NCBI GenBank assembly: GCA_037039685.1
Contig: JAWNGF010000010.1
Location: forward strand, 1,550,001 to 1,614,000
Length of the DNA stretch: 64,000 bases
Reading direction: 5' to 3'
DNA from: Ceratobasidium sp. AG-K
Lineage: Eukaryota; Basidiomycota; Agaricomycetes; Cantharellales; Ceratobasidiaceae
A program made the position numbers and the translations under genes. Positions 42,773-55,122 of this stretch are shown in pieces. Numbering within the stretch: the stretch's first letter is position 1; each line of letters opens with the position of its first letter. Below the pieces are notes generated by a model, which was not told the DNA's origin, made no database searches, and saw only the letters and a list, made by a program, of their open reading frames with translations.

Positions 42773-44080
42773 TGAAAGGTTGAGGACGAGACCAGGCGAG
42801 AGAACCTTGACAACCGGCAGTCAACGTGCCCTCCTTATGTCGGTCAAAGGGTCCAGAACCAGAATTCTGATCGCGGTGTCAATCTGCAAGGTTGACAGCC
42901 AGGGGCAGTGAACCCCCGTTGGTTCCTCGGTTGCGCACTAATGGCAGAATGACATTACAAATATCAGCATGGAAATCTAATTCTGTGCCTTGTTGACATT
43001 CTTCACCCCCGCAGTAAACCGGTCTTGGTCGAAGGACACTAGATATCGGTATTTTTGAGGACTAGGTAGTGACAAGCTCTCGAGTTGAATAGAGGTTCGG
43101 CTTTGCTGAGGCAGACCGGTAAAGGAGGTCCCGATCAACTAGAGGATCGGATTGGAGCGAGCTGTAAAGGTTTTGAATACACGCATCGCGTGGGTCCGCG
43201 TCTATATGTTGCGCCTCCACAGCCTTGGCTGTTGATTTGGGTGCGCATCGTGCTTGGCAGCGTCTGACCGACGTCCGATTGACAGATCGAGGTACCTCGC
43301 TTCTATTCTTAACCCACAAATAACAAGATTGCTAGTCACACGAACTTGAGTTAGGGCAACCTGCAGTACAATTCTTAGTTGCCTTATTGGTAGATAGGGT
43401 CCAATGGCAAACCCCAGCCAATCCGCACCGAGTATTACGTGAATTTGAATCAGATTCAGCGATGGATCAATCGAGGCCAGCACCGCCTTGGTCGTCGGAT
43501 TGGGGAGCTTTGGTCTTCCTTGAGCAATTGCGTCTATAGTCGACGCAGGACAAGCGGCCAACGAGAAATAAACTAATAGCAAGTAGACAGGAAGTCTTCG
43601 TACCTACAAGGCTTGGGTATCAAACACATTCAAATGTACGCGTCGGAGATGTCGCGGGTCAAGCCTCTCGACTGGAAAGCCAAGATCAGGGAGCAACGTA
43701 CCATGCTTCTTGTCTATCTGCTGGTAAGCGTGAGGCCAAAGTTCGCAGAAATATACACCCGCATACACTCGGCCACATTTCATGTTCATGAATCGTACTT
43801 GTCATAATTCCGACAGATGTAGGATAAACAAACCCGGCGCTAGCCACCTTTGCTAGTCCCGTGGCCAGTTTTCCGTGGTCACATGACCCGCCCCCGCACT
43901 TACTCTGCCTAACCCCGTCCCCGTGTCGCTTTAGGCCAAATTGTGCAGTTGAAAACCTTCGTCCATCTATAGTACAAAAAGTACCCCTTTGAGTTGTTCG
44001 CTTTGTCCGGCGTTGTCTAGTAGGGTTACCTTTGACGTGGTTGGATTTCTTATTCTCGTTCCTCAAGTTGCTGGTCGATA
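42773..44080. other. Intergenic, 1.3 kb, with one doubtful small ORF
   Basis: A minus-strand frame at 43202-43582 begins with a signal-peptide-like stretch (MLLVYFSLAACPAST) and has a short hydrophobic segment (IQIHVILGADWLGFAIG). It may be a relic of a small secreted protein, with hydrophobin as one weak possibility, but it lacks the expected cysteines. Nothing else is supported. Confidence 0.25.
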
Positions 44081-44703
44081 ATGCCGGTCGACCACGTCGC
44101 ATTAGGTCATGTAGCAGACCTACAGACCTCGCGTGAATTCTACGAACGCGCCCTGGCGCCGCTAGGCTACAAAGTCCTAGTAAGCCCTAGCTTCGTTCAG
44201 CATTACCAATATCTAAATGCCTCGACTACAGTATGATATACCCACACGAGCAATAGGATTTGGCACTAACGCGTACAAGGCTGATTTCTGGATTGGACGT
44301 AGTGAAGACGAGTCTAAAGGAGTTACCACCATGTCACACATTGCGTTTACGGGCACTCGTGCCCAAGTCCATGCCTTTCACGAGGCAGCCCTTGAAGGTA
44401 TGAATATTGAACCGAACGCTGATGGTTTTTATACTGAGTGCGCGTCAATCGATAGCCGGAGGGAAATGCAACGGACCTCCTGGACCTCGTCCCAACTACC
44501 ACAATTTCTACTATGGAGCGTTCATAATTGACCCAGATGGCAATAATATCGAGTAAGTCTCGGGTTGGCAGTCGTGACGTATTTTCTTTTACGTACTAAC
44601 GCGTTCTATCAGAGTGGTTAATCACGGAACAACCTGGCAGTGGATTTGGTATTTCATTGGACTCAAACTTGGATTCCTCAAGGATACCAAGAAGGATTAT
44701 TGA
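44081..44703 (+). CDS. VOC/glyoxalase-bleomycin resistance superfamily protein
   Basis: Small cytosolic-looking protein of about 150 residues over four exons. It starts MPVDHVALGHVADLQTSREF at 44081, then ERALAPLGYKVL and an intron. Exon 2 reads YDIPTRAIGFGTN...ADFWIG and HIAFTGTRAQVHAFHEAALE. A 30-odd base intron leads to GKCNGPPGPRPNYHNFYYGA and FIIDPDGNNIE, and a last intron with a clear ctaac branch site leads to VVNHG and a short C-terminus ending at the TGA at 44701. The repeated beta-alpha-beta-beta-beta pattern and the metal-site-like H (VDHV) and E (NNIE) positions are typical of VOC proteins that isomerise or bind small molecules. The substrate cannot be told. Confidence 0.78.
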
Positions 44704-46321
44704 CGAATATGAGATTTATATACTACACTCCTGGGACTATGGTTTAGGCTGGGGACTGTGATGTCTTTCTGGTCATCGAGCCGTGTGGTTGGTTTGGTTA
44801 AAATGTGTAAAATAGTCACGTGCTGCACTTTCCTATCCTTTCTTTGTCGCGGCCAGCCCATCAGTACCGAGACATCTAGGCCCTCGCCAACATGCACCAT
44901 TTGTTATGTCCAATGGCGGTGACTCACTTTCAGCCACCAAAAGCAAGACATCAAACCTTGTCGGTCACCCTGATTGCCATCACGGAAACCGGGCTTCGAA
45001 TACTTCGGCATCACCCGGATTCACGAAAGCTGCGGCTACATGCACGGGCATGGTGCATATACTTCGATGATAGCCTGTGAGTGAAGCGTGTCTAGGATTT
45101 CCAACATGATAGTAAATGCATATTAGGATAGTGGGGTATTATAAAGTGTGAGCGCTCCTTAGTGCTAAGATGGATGGGTCCGCGGAAACATATTCCCGCC
45201 CCGCAACTCCCATTTGGTAGTCTTCGCCCCTTAAGATCACAAGTCGCTGTCGATCGCAGCGACGCGAGTATCACATTAGCCCGGCTTCCATATGGGCGAT
45301 CCGTGAGCCTAAATCGACGCCTCATGATCGGGAGTAATGCATTTCGATTCCGGCGGCGAGTAAGTGACCAACAATCGATTGCAATGATAACATTGAATAC
45401 GTGACACTTACTCCTATGTGTCCATATGGCTTACGAACCCTACCGGGGGCTTGCCCGGGGCGCCACATCCCCGCGATAACCTTAGGTATTGGGTTGGTGC
45501 GTAATCAGTGTTAGTCACTCCAATGCTGGAAAGACCTAGTAGTCGATTGTGACCGTGCCTATATGGCAAATTGCATTTGTCGTGAGTCCACTCAACTGAT
45601 CCACGATTATAAGTTGCTATAAATGGACGCGTAACGCGGATCTGCCATCCTCAAGGAGAATGAGATTTCTGGAACCACCACCGCAAGTCCGCCATTGAAT
45701 TAAGGTGGAGCCAATTCTCTTCCCGGGAGTTTCATCCCCTGCTTTCGGAGGGTTGCTTACTTGGAAGCGCCTAGTGTTCGAGGGTCAGACAACTGATGCC
45801 TGCTGAATCATTATTGGCAACGGTCCGGTCTCTTACAACTATACGGATGCCACGACGTGGAAGTGCGGCATCCAGGGTAATTGAAGCTGAGCTGACTTAC
45901 AGGAACCACCCAATGGACTGCTTATGTGTATGTATGTAATCATATCGGTCCCTGTGGAGTACGCATCAATCCCCCGGAGGTTGTATAGCGACCGACCTTC
46001 TCCGCCGCCAGAAACACATCGCTCCAGTGTATCTAGTCAAGTCGATTAGTAGTATCGTTGCGTGGGTTTAGTGGCGTGTGCGAAATAAACTGCAAGGTCA
46101 CGGCAAAAGAGGCTCAAACCAAAGCTCGTCCCCAGAATTGTTTGGGATAAAGAACTGTGTCTATAGTAGGCCTAGGCCAAGAGCTGGGGTAAACATCACG
46201 GCCATGGTCTGACTTAAAACCGTGTCCCTTGGGCGACTCAATCAGAGTCCCCTCATACCTTCAACTCAAACAGCGCTGGCTCATGGTAAGCAAGATATGA
46301 CGTAGCCCAAGTGCGAGCGTA
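44704..46321. other. Intergenic, 1.6 kb, no supported gene
   Basis: Only short unconnected open frames occur (44892-45080, 45162-45404). No motif, RNA gene or repeat was recognised. Confidence 0.4.
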
Positions 46322-47404
46322 ATGCCTGACTTTGAAATCCAGTACTCTACCATATATGCTTCGCCCATCCCAGTTTCTACTGTTCATCTGTCTTCATATG
46401 AGCAACTAGACAACCGTTCACCAGATAGTGCTTATTCTGAACTCTCTGATAACTCCTGGACTAAATCCGAGCCCACACACCAGTCACGCCCTACCAGTTT
46501 CACTCTTGGTATGTCTAGTAATCTGTACTGCTAGCTAACTTACGTTTTATGCTAAATCTGTTCAAGCCCACTCAACTCCAACATGGTTAACGGTCCCATA
46601 CGAGTATGAGGCGAGCTGCGAAATATCGTACCCTTCATATGTCGATGGCGATGGGATGGAGCCTGAATTTAGTCGGTGGCCAAAATCTTCATGGGGCCAT
46701 CCTGCGCCCCCAACGAGCACACCATCGACCAACATTCTCCCCCCTTCACCTCGATCGCTGAAATTCAATGGGACTCAGGCCGTTCAACCGCCAACTCTAC
46801 CACAACTCCCATGCACCGCAACTCAAACCACGACAACTAGACAGACGCGAGGGAAGAGTGAAGACACTGAGGGGGTAAGCACTTTATTATCTGATTACCG
46901 TGTAATACTGACCAGGTAAATCTCCCACCAGAACCCTCGATATCGTTGCGAGTTTTGTCCGGTCAAGATGGCTCGTTTGCACGACATCAACAGGCACATG
47001 CGTCTACACAGTGAGCATAGAGCTTGAGTTAGAGATTGACCGCTGAGTCGAGTTGTACGCAGCCAACGAGAAGCCTTATGGGTGTTTAGGGTGCGCCAAG
47101 CGTTCCGTCGGAGCGACGCAAGGGTGCGCCACTGGGCAAAGAGCAAGAGTTGTGCAAAGGTACATAGGGAGAAGGAACCGATTTGCTCCCGGGTAAGTGT
47201 GGGCTGCGAAAGTCCAATGCGCTCACGTACTCAATTCAGGCCTGTAGATTCGACAGCAAATATCTACAAGACTTCAGCACATTGCCACAAAACCAACACC
47301 ATAGTCACTTGGGACGCCTGGATATTATTGACTTGGCCTTCGCCCAGATGCCAGAGTTGGTGTTCCGTCACCAAGTGTCCAAACAAAGGTGGTTGTGTGT
47401 GTGA
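46322..47404 (+). pseudogene. Zinc-finger transcription factor-like gene with frameshift in finger 2
   Basis: Starts MPDFEIQYSTIYASPIPVST. A long Pro/Ser/Thr-rich region follows over two exons (intron 46509-46566). After a second intron (46875-46931) comes finger 1, YRCEFCPVKMARLHDINRHM..H (C2H2). A third intron leads to NEKPYGCLGC and then, in a frame displaced by one base, FRRSDARVRHWAKSKSC, which completes a C2HC finger. The missing base is at about 47102. Without it the downstream frame gives unrelated peptide. The last part (RFDSKYLQDFSTLPQN...) ends at a TGA at 47402. Likely a nuclear DNA-binding regulator before damage; a sequence error is also possible. Confidence 0.6.
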
Positions 47405-48740
47405 ACCTTGATAGGATCGTGTTCTGGATGTAACGGGATTATTCATCCTTGTTTTGATTGAAGTATTTCGTTTGGACCCGCGGCGGTCCTAATCGTGACA
47501 CCGCTAACCTTGAGCTTACGTGTTTCGGACATGAATGATACCCGCGCTCTGGGAGGTCTCTGTTGTTCGTACTAAATATCTACCGACGTGCTACTCTTAC
47601 CAGGGTCAATTGAAATAGTGCATATGTTGCAAGGCCCAAATGATAGAATACGGGACTGTGAGAATGCCCACAAAAGGGGGAAAGGGGGTCCGGAAAATAA
47701 GAGGTAGTAAATAACCTATAAATGGCGTGATCAAAATTTCAGATCGAGGGATGCGCAGCTATCAATACCTTGAGGAGAATCTGGAAATACAGTACATGTG
47801 ACTTGAAACTTGAAAGCCTATCTGCCACCATTTGATGTCCAATTGTGATCATCTGGGCGATCATGTCGGCAGCCGTCAACACGCAGCCTCAACTCTGGTC
47901 CGACAGCAGGAGGCTGAGTGGCCACGCATTGGAATATACCCCCTGGATAGATTTGCTAAGCGTCGCGCGATGTATACGGTTATGTCATAAAGGGAAGTTC
48001 GTGGTGGCGGTGGATGTGATAAACTTGACCGGTAGACGTGCGGTGGTGATCATTCCAAGACCTCAAGCGTAGTGGCGCCGGTACAGGAGGAAAGCCGAGT
48101 CGGACAGTGTTGCGCATGTGCGGTGCCCCACGGTAAGAAGCAATACCGGGTTATGACTTTTGCAGCACTCACCAGTTGCTATGGCTGTGAGTTTGTGCGA
48201 TGGGACACCGGGGTCTCAGGCTACTGAGTGACGCCAGCAAATGCACTGAACCGAAAATGGCCGCTTTCAGTGATGGATTACATCACTTTTCAGTCACCTT
48301 GCGCATGGTTTGCGGTCATCAGTACCATAAAGGGGAAAATTGAATAGGTTGTGGGGCTAATTTGCCCCCAGTTACTCCTGAAGATAATCGTCAACGCATC
48401 GGTCGTTGAGAGCGGACACGTCTAGTGATGTAAGCCATGAGTTCCCAGTGTTGATGTGACCAGAATTCTGCGCGCTTAGCCTCCACAGTGGGAGTGTATG
48501 TCCGGTTTAGAGTGGAATGTGTGCAGGCAACGGGCGGGCGAGACAGCGACGAGTCAAACAAAAATCACCAACTAGACACGCTTCAATGGCAAACTGACAC
48601 ACTGAAAGCGCTTTTAGTCTTAGACTTGTAGATCAAACGGACGGAAGATGAATCACATTAGGAGGCAATATAAGTAGGTGTCTATCTATGCTCTAAATTT
48701 AACCCTTCAAAGAATATAAGACGTCGGTTTCACACTACAC
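47405..48740. other. Intergenic, 1.3 kb, no supported gene
   Basis: No open frame with protein character; nothing structural recognised. Confidence 0.4.
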
Positions 48741-49442
48741 TTAGTAGTGGAGACTAACGAGACCCAAGACGTTGATGCAAAGGCCGAGGTGGACCGAAGC
48801 AAAGACGGAGACGCCAAGCTTAACAACAATCTCAGCAACGAGCTTGAGAATGCCCTCAACGCAAACACCGAGGTTGACAAGGAGAAGCTGAAGGCAGATG
48901 TCGATCTTGGCCAAGATGGTGAGGACAACCAGGATGCCAAACTTGGCAACAATGGATACGCAGAGGTGGACAATAGCCTGAGAGGAAGCGAGAAGAACTA
49001 AGTTGCACGTCGATGTACACATAAACCAATTGACTCACGGTAATAATAGCAGCAACTTCGAGAGCAATGTTGGCCTTGACAGCATCCTCAACAGCAATTT
49101 TGGTGCCAATGGCAACAACGGCCGCGACGCAGGTGTTTATATCAGCCACGAGGAGATCGACCTTGGCCTGAACATTGGTTATTGTTTTCAACTGGACTAC
49201 AAGGCGCATTGGACGTTAGTGGACGACGCAGAAAGAGATTTGCAGTAGGGCATACCTATAGAGGCGCAGTGGCCATCAACCTTTCCCTTGAGATCGACAA
49301 CGAGCTCGAGGACTTTCTGGCCATTGCTATAGTCAGGAGCAACAGCGTTCGAATCGTACGCAGGGGTGGGCGCCGCATAGGCAAAGAAGCTCAAGGAGAG
49401 CACAAAGAAGAGAACGCTGGTGATGCGACTGAAAGCGAGCAT
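48741..49442 (-). CDS. Secreted or membrane helical protein, paralogue 1
   Basis: Unknown function. It starts MLAFSRITSVLFFVLSLS at 49442, a signal peptide ending near AYAAPTPAYDSN. After one intron an amphipathic helical stretch follows (ITNVQAKVDLLVADINTCVA, AVKANIALEVAAIIT). After a second intron come strongly hydrophobic helices (AIVHLCVSIVAKFGILVVL, LQLLLVNLGVCVEGILKLVA), ending LGLVSLHY at 48741. Cysteines are spaced regularly. Homologous gene at 50886-51587 on the same strand. I know similar proteins only as uncharacterised families of Rhizoctonia-type fungi. Confidence 0.65.
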
Positions 49443-50885
49443 AGCGAAAGAGTAGAGAGTGTGTGTAGAGAGCGTGGTGTGTAAGCTGAATCGAGAGGTT
49501 GGGCCGACGATGACTGCGTCGCAAGTCGATGATCTTATATCCAGGTGCGATGGGTGGCTAAAATCGAAAGGACTAGTAAGCCTGGTAAAACCGCTTCAAG
49601 CCCGCCATTCGCTTGTAAATAAGAAGCATTCCCCACAGATAAATGTCAAATAAGTGCCAAAGTCTCTGAGAATCGGTGGTGCTTCGAAGGCTTGTCCCGT
49701 GCTTCATGTTTCGATGAATTTCGAAAGGCGCTTTGATTTTATGCCTCAGCAAATGACACCGCTAGGGCTCGCTCGTAGACATGGAGAATACCTTCTCTGT
49801 AGCTTCCGTGTTTTGAATTTTGAGATACGAGTTATTCATGAATACGTATCGTGCTACACACTCCCGGTCCGGAGTCCCTGAATTAGCAGCCGGAGCAACC
49901 CCACACAGATCAACGCCTAAACTTAATTTCGGCAACATTTGACGAGCAATCAGCCTCGACAGAGAAGCACTGAACAACAGTCCAGCGGTCCCGCCCCGCA
50001 GGGCTTCTGCCGTCTTCCGCTTGGTTAGAATCCCGAAGCAAATCCTGCGTTCCCGGCCAGCCTGGGAGACGACCGCGCGAGCTGGGCAGCGTTCGGGCCA
50101 ATCCCACACCCAGCCCGCGATATAAGACTTTTGTCTACAGCTAATGTGTACATTTTCCGGGAAGGGAGTTACCCTACAAGGTGATTGGCTTTACTTGCGA
50201 AGCTCTATTCGACCATCTGTGACAGTTGACCGTGTGACCAACTACCAGTCAGCTCTCAGACAAAGGTTGCATAGCAATAAAGTAGGCGTCATCCAAACCC
50301 ATCCAATGTGACGTGATCTGGGTGTCCCTGAGGTGGCGGGAGGACCAAAACGTTGGCGACCCCCCAACACAAGTCGAAATTAGAAAACCCGCTGAGTAAC
50401 AAGTGTGTATAAATATCTTAGGTGGTACTTTTACAGTTCGCACCTCCAAACTATAATGTATTGCGAAGTTTATCAAGTCTCCGGTGTCCAGAAAGGTATC
50501 AGGCATAATGCGCAACTACTAAGCGAGAATGTGAAGAGCTACAGGGTGCTCCGTGGCTTTTAAAAAAAAATTGTTGAGTAGTCTGCAGAGCACTTCTCAG
50601 CTACAGGCAACTTGGAGAAAATGGGTCATTGGCTTCTGCGGAGAGCGCACACAGGGGGCATCAGAAGGAAATAAGTGCAACTATCCTTTGTATCGGGAAG
50701 CCGAGATGCAATGGCTGCGTATGATGTTGCCAAGGTGCACGAGTTTACAACGCTCACGGGCTTCCAGTATCAGACCGAGTTATGAGACCAACAAAACCCA
50801 AAATCCCATTAACGCTCAACTAAGTATCTATGCGTCTACGTAAAAAGGGTCTAAGAACCAAGAAGTGGAGCGCTTGCTGCAGCAC
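49443..50885. other. Upstream region of paralogue 1 with a decayed coding relic
   Basis: A minus-strand stretch around 49870-50100 has coding character (FSVEAD...SNVAEIK, then LGVDLCGVAPAANSG after a one-base frame change) and is matched by a similar stretch at about 52030-52160 upstream of paralogue 2. No function recognised. The interval 50110-50880 shows nothing. Confidence 0.35.
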
Positions 50886-51587
50886 TCAAGGGGAGAACCC
50901 AATAAGGTTCAAGACGCTGATGCAAAGACCGAAGTGAACTTCAGCAAAGACCGAAACACCAAGCTTGAGCACAATTTGAGCAACGAGCTTGAGAATGTCC
51001 TCAACGCAAACACCGAGGTTGACAAGAAGAAGCTGGAGGCAGATGTCAATCTTGGCCAAGATGGTGAGGAGGACCAAGATGCCGAACTTGGCAACCAATG
51101 CAACGCAGGCATGGACTATAAGCTACGTGTGGAAAAGGCTCATGTCAAAACATTATAGCAGGGCGTGAACAAAGAGCTCACAGTAATGCAGGCAGCAATC
51201 TCAGCGGCAATCTTGACCTTAAGATCGAGATCGGCCTGAATGTTCGCGCCAACGGCGGCAACAGCCTCGGCGCAGGCCTTAACATCAGCAACTAGGACAT
51301 CAACCTGGGCCGCAACTTCATTGACGGTCTCGACCTGGGCTACAAGTCAAGGAGAAAGTTTAATTAGTTTTGAATTGGGGCCAATGTCAGAATGACTCAC
51401 CCAGAATCTCTGTGCTAGCATGAATTTTCTTCTGGAGGCCGATGGCCATATCAAGTACTTGATGGCCCTTCTCATAGCTGGGAGCGACCTCGTTCGAGTT
51501 GTATGCAGGGGTGGGCGCCGCATAGGCAAAGAAGCTCAAGGAGAGCACAAAGAAGAGAACGCTGGTGATGCGGCTGAAAGCGAGCAT
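50886..51587 (-). CDS. Secreted or membrane helical protein, paralogue 2
   Basis: Tandem duplicate of the gene at 48741-49442. It starts at 51587 with the same signal peptide (MLAFSRITSVLFFVLSLS). The mature N-terminus is different (NSNEVAPSYEKGHQVLDM). After an intron it has VETVNEVAAQVDVLVADVKA and LKVKIAAEIAACIT, after another VALVAKFGILVLLTILAKID and LLLVNLGVCVEDILKLVA, ending at 50886. The middle exon carries no stop in the homologous frame, so it is probably functional. Its 5' leader has a CT/AC minisatellite absent from paralogue 1. Confidence 0.65.
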
Positions 51588-51655
51588 AGCGAAAGAGTAA
51601 AGAGTGTGGTGTAGAGAGTGTGGTGTAGAGAGTGTGGTGTGTGTGAGTCGAGAGA
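51588..51655 (-). repeat. Minisatellite in the 5' leader of paralogue 2
   Basis: On the plus strand the unit agagtgtggtgtag is repeated about three times just before the start codon. Paralogue 1 has a single diverged copy at the same place. Confidence 0.55.
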
Positions 51656-52793
51656 CGAGAGCTGATGGAGAACAGAGCGCTGCAAAAACGGCGCTCTTAT
51701 ACCTCTGTGTGATGGCCCGCGAAAGTTCGAAAATACAAATGCGCCCAGCAGAACCGCGTCCAGTTGGTAATGTGTCTGTAAATGGGAAGCACTGGCTGTT
51801 AAGAGTTGTCAAAGCCCCACAGTCTCCGAGGATAGGTGGCACTTCGGGGGCTCGTCCCGTGCTTCATGTTTCGAGGAATTTCGTAAGGCTCTCATCTCGT
51901 CGCTCGGCCAGAACAACGCCAGAACTCATTCATGCATGTATGTAAAAAAAAAAAAAGTTTCCGTGGCCTGTATCTATTATCTACTGTGATATAAGCAGTC
52001 CGTTAATACATGCTATAACACACCACTCTCAGACTCACCAGCTGGAGCAGCCTCACCTGTATCCACGCCCAAGTTTTTAATCTCCAGGACGTTTGACAGT
52101 GGATCAGCTTCGACAGCGAAGCACTGAATGACAGATTAATGGCCCCACCCGTATATCTTTTGCCTTCTTGGGCTTGCCCAGGGTCCCGTAGTAAATCCTA
52201 CGTTCTGGGCTTGTCTCTGTGAAACGACTGAGCCAAGCTAAGCGGCCTCCGTATGAATTCCCTTAATTGTCTGTACGGCAGCGGGTGTGCATAATCTAGT
52301 CCATGCGTCGTGCAAAAAAAAAGTCGTCAATAATGAAACTATCAAAACAACAATCTTTCTGAAGACGCGTCCAAAGTGGTTTTGCTGTACTCGTAGAGCT
52401 CCGTTCAAGCACCTACAAGTGGCCGCATAACCATCCATCTGTTAGCTCTCGATCAAATGATAGACGTCCGCATTTCACATGTGGCTCAGATCTGTCTCGG
52501 CTTCTACCGGTATTTCATTCACAAAACGGGAAATGCATGAGAGCTCTAAACGACGAGCGCTTGTTACCCATACATGCGCAGCCATGCCGCCATCCAAGGC
52601 GGAGTATTACAATATCTTACCAGTTGTTATGACGTACGGTACAGCATGCCCCCATTCCAGTTCACGTTTATCACAGTAGTATTATTCACCTAAAGAACAA
52701 AAAGTCCGCATCTATCGACACAACGCATATATAAAACCAGCAAGCCACCGACACCAAAAACCGGAAACCCAAATCGATGCCCAGCAAAGCAAT
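51656..52793. other. Upstream region of paralogue 2; coding relic, no gene
   Basis: Shares with the region upstream of paralogue 1 a block (51838-51890 against 49676-49730, cgtgcttcatgtttcga) and the relic near 52030-52160 (FAVEADPLSNVLEIKNLGVD, minus). An A13 run lies near 51943. Nothing recognised from 52200 to 52793. Confidence 0.4.
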
Positions 52794-55122
52794 CTACCCA
52801 AGCCCAGCAAACACGTCCCACCCGCGCTCCATTCCCTCTCGAACGACATACTCTCGTCCACCTAACCACCGCTCGACCCTCGCCCGATCTTTGGCTTCAT
52901 CATACGCCCCAAGTCCCTCTCCACGAATATCCAATACCCCACCCAATCCGCCATTCGCACTCGCCAACGCGACGACTGCCCATCCGACGATGACCATTCC
53001 GGGCGGACGGCCTCCACCTTCGCGTTCGAGTGCGCGTTCGATACCGGCCAAGGTAGACGCGATGAGTCGTTGGTCGGGCATCGATGCGCGTTCGATGATG
53101 GCGATGGGTGTGGATGGGGGGTAGACAGGACCGGAGAGTGTGAGTGGGGAGGTTATGGGGGTAGGGGGCGCGTTGGGATCGGGTGAGGGGGGTTGTGGGG
53201 GGATGATACTTGGGGTGGGTGTGGGGGTCTTTGATGAGGAAGAGGAAGTGGCAGGATTCGAGGTGGTAGGAGTGGGATTTGATAACAAGGTGGTAGGAGT
53301 AGGATTTGAGACAGTCGGCGTAGGGTTTAATGCGGCGGTACTCGAACTCGAACCAATGTTGGGTCTGGCATCCACCGGCTTAGTACTCGACAACCCACTC
53401 CCACCCCCCACCCTCTTCTCCAACGTCGCACCCTCGCTACTACCCGTAACCAAACACCTCACAAGCTCTCCCAAGCGCGCAACGCCCATCAACACACTCA
53501 CACTCCGCGCACGTTCGTACCCAACCAGCACTCCACCCTTGCCACCCTTGCCCACTGCCGTGCACACGACCAAGGTATCCGCGACATTGCGTTGGGTGAC
53601 CGGGATCCCGGCCAACAGCGGTGCGGCGAGTGCGGATGAGATTCCGGGGAGGACGATGGGTGGGTAGGGCAGGGGTGGCGAGGCGGATGTGAATGCGAGG
53701 AGTTCTTCACCGCCGCGGCCGTAGAGGTATGGGTCGCCTTGTTTGAGCTGCGTGGAGTTAGACGGATTTGAGTAAAGCGAGTACGGGACATACGCGGACG
53801 ACACATTTTCCGGCTCGTGCGCCCTCGATTGCGAGTTTGATGAGTTCGTCTTGGGCGTGCTCTGCGTTTCCGGGGTATTTCTTGGCGACTCTGACCTGTT
53901 TCTAGGTTATTTACTAAATCAGGTTGGGCGGATGAGGGCTCACCTCGACGTGACTGGGAATAACGGCCATGATCTCTGCCGGGACGAGTTTATCCGCCAA
54001 GACGAGTGTGGCGAGTTGGGTGAGGGCGTGGTGGGCTGCACGGGTGAGTAGGCCCGGATGACCGGGACCCGAGCCGACAAGGATGATTCGACCGGCCGAG
54101 GTGTTTGCAGGAGGGTCAAGCGAGAGGTTATGTTGACTCGGCACGTCTGTCGCCTTGGAGGGTGACTTGGATCGACCGCGGGACTTGCTCGGACCGGGCC
54201 GTGACTCGAGGATATCCCTCATCGCAGGATCGTCTAGGGCCGCGAGTTGCTCCAACGGGGTATACTCGCTTAGCTGGGCGACCCAGCGCATGCGTCGTGC
54301 ACAGCGTTCGGCCGGGGACTCGTCCTCGTCGCGTTGGGGCACGGGCTTGTTGATCGGACCGGGCGCATCTTCGTCTTCGTCGACCGTCGGCCGAATGTCC
54401 ACCCCTGAATCGCGCATGGCAATTGCACTCGAGAGCGCTTCGGGGTCTTCGTCCTCGGATCTGGCGAGTAGTCTGAGTTTGCCGAGGTTGGAGACGGCGT
54501 CTCCGACGTTGCGTGGTAGTCGGGCTACGACTTCGCGTTTGAGACGCGAGGCGAGGCGACATCCGTGTCCGTTGGCTGTCACTGCGAGTTGTAGCGCTGA
54601 GCCTTTAATGTCGACCGTGCGTAGGTTGGGGTCGGTGCAGCTGGACGAAAGCGCAAACCGGTGCGTCGCCGGAAAGGTAAAGTCGCACAGCGCAGGCATG
54701 TCCGCAACATTCACCAACACCCTGCGGTCCCGACACGCCCTCGCAATCGCCTTGGCCGACGCCGCGGACCGTCTAGACTCGGAATTTCCGTTCATGGTGT
54801 CGGTCACACACACGAACTGGATATCCGGATACGAGTCGAGCAGCTTGCCAAACGCCGCATGTTGCGAGTCGGGCTCGTCTGCTGCTGCCTCGCCAGCATC
54901 CAGCCAATCCGCATCGCCGTGGTAGACCCGCCACTGCACCTCTTCGCACGCATGGCGGATACTGCCCCGTGCGGCAATCAACACTGCTGCGTCTGCCTCG
55001 AGCGCTGCAAAGATCCGGGTCGCTGCTAGAGTCCCCGCGCCGACTATTAGGACTGGCTTGTGGGCTGGCTTGAGTGCGACGAGTAGAGAGGCGCCCCGTG
55101 TGGGCTCTGGGTATCGAACCAT
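52794..55122 (-). CDS. MET1: Siroheme synthesis: dehydrogenase-like domain joined to uroporphyrinogen-III C-methyltransferase
   Basis: Starts MVRYPEPTRGASLLVALKPA at 55122. The N-terminal part has a Rossmann motif (VLIVGAGTLAATRIFAAL) and RRVLVNVADMPALCDFTFPA, as in precorrin-2 dehydrogenases (Met8/CysG type). After a charged linker the SAM-dependent methyltransferase begins with IILVGSGPGHPGLLTRAA and LVLADKLVP. Two short introns (about 53758-53803 and 53893-53940) lead to KQGDPYLYGRGGEELL and VLPGISSALAAPLLAGIPVT, known SUMT motifs. The enzyme turns uroporphyrinogen III into precorrin-2 and perhaps sirohydrochlorin, supplying siroheme to sulfite and nitrite reductases. A Pro/Ser/Thr/Gly-rich insert of about 90 residues (encoded 53130-53420) splits the methyltransferase before PIAIIERAS. 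Stop at 52794. Confidence 0.85.

Noticed and set aside
43202..43582. Hydrophobin-like small secreted protein
   Set aside because: The eight-cysteine pattern is absent and no start or splice structure could be supported; mentioned only as a weak possibility.
54155..54925. 256-codon plus-strand frame opposite the siroheme gene
   Set aside because: GC-rich antisense shadow; the minus strand has clear Rossmann and SUMT motifs.
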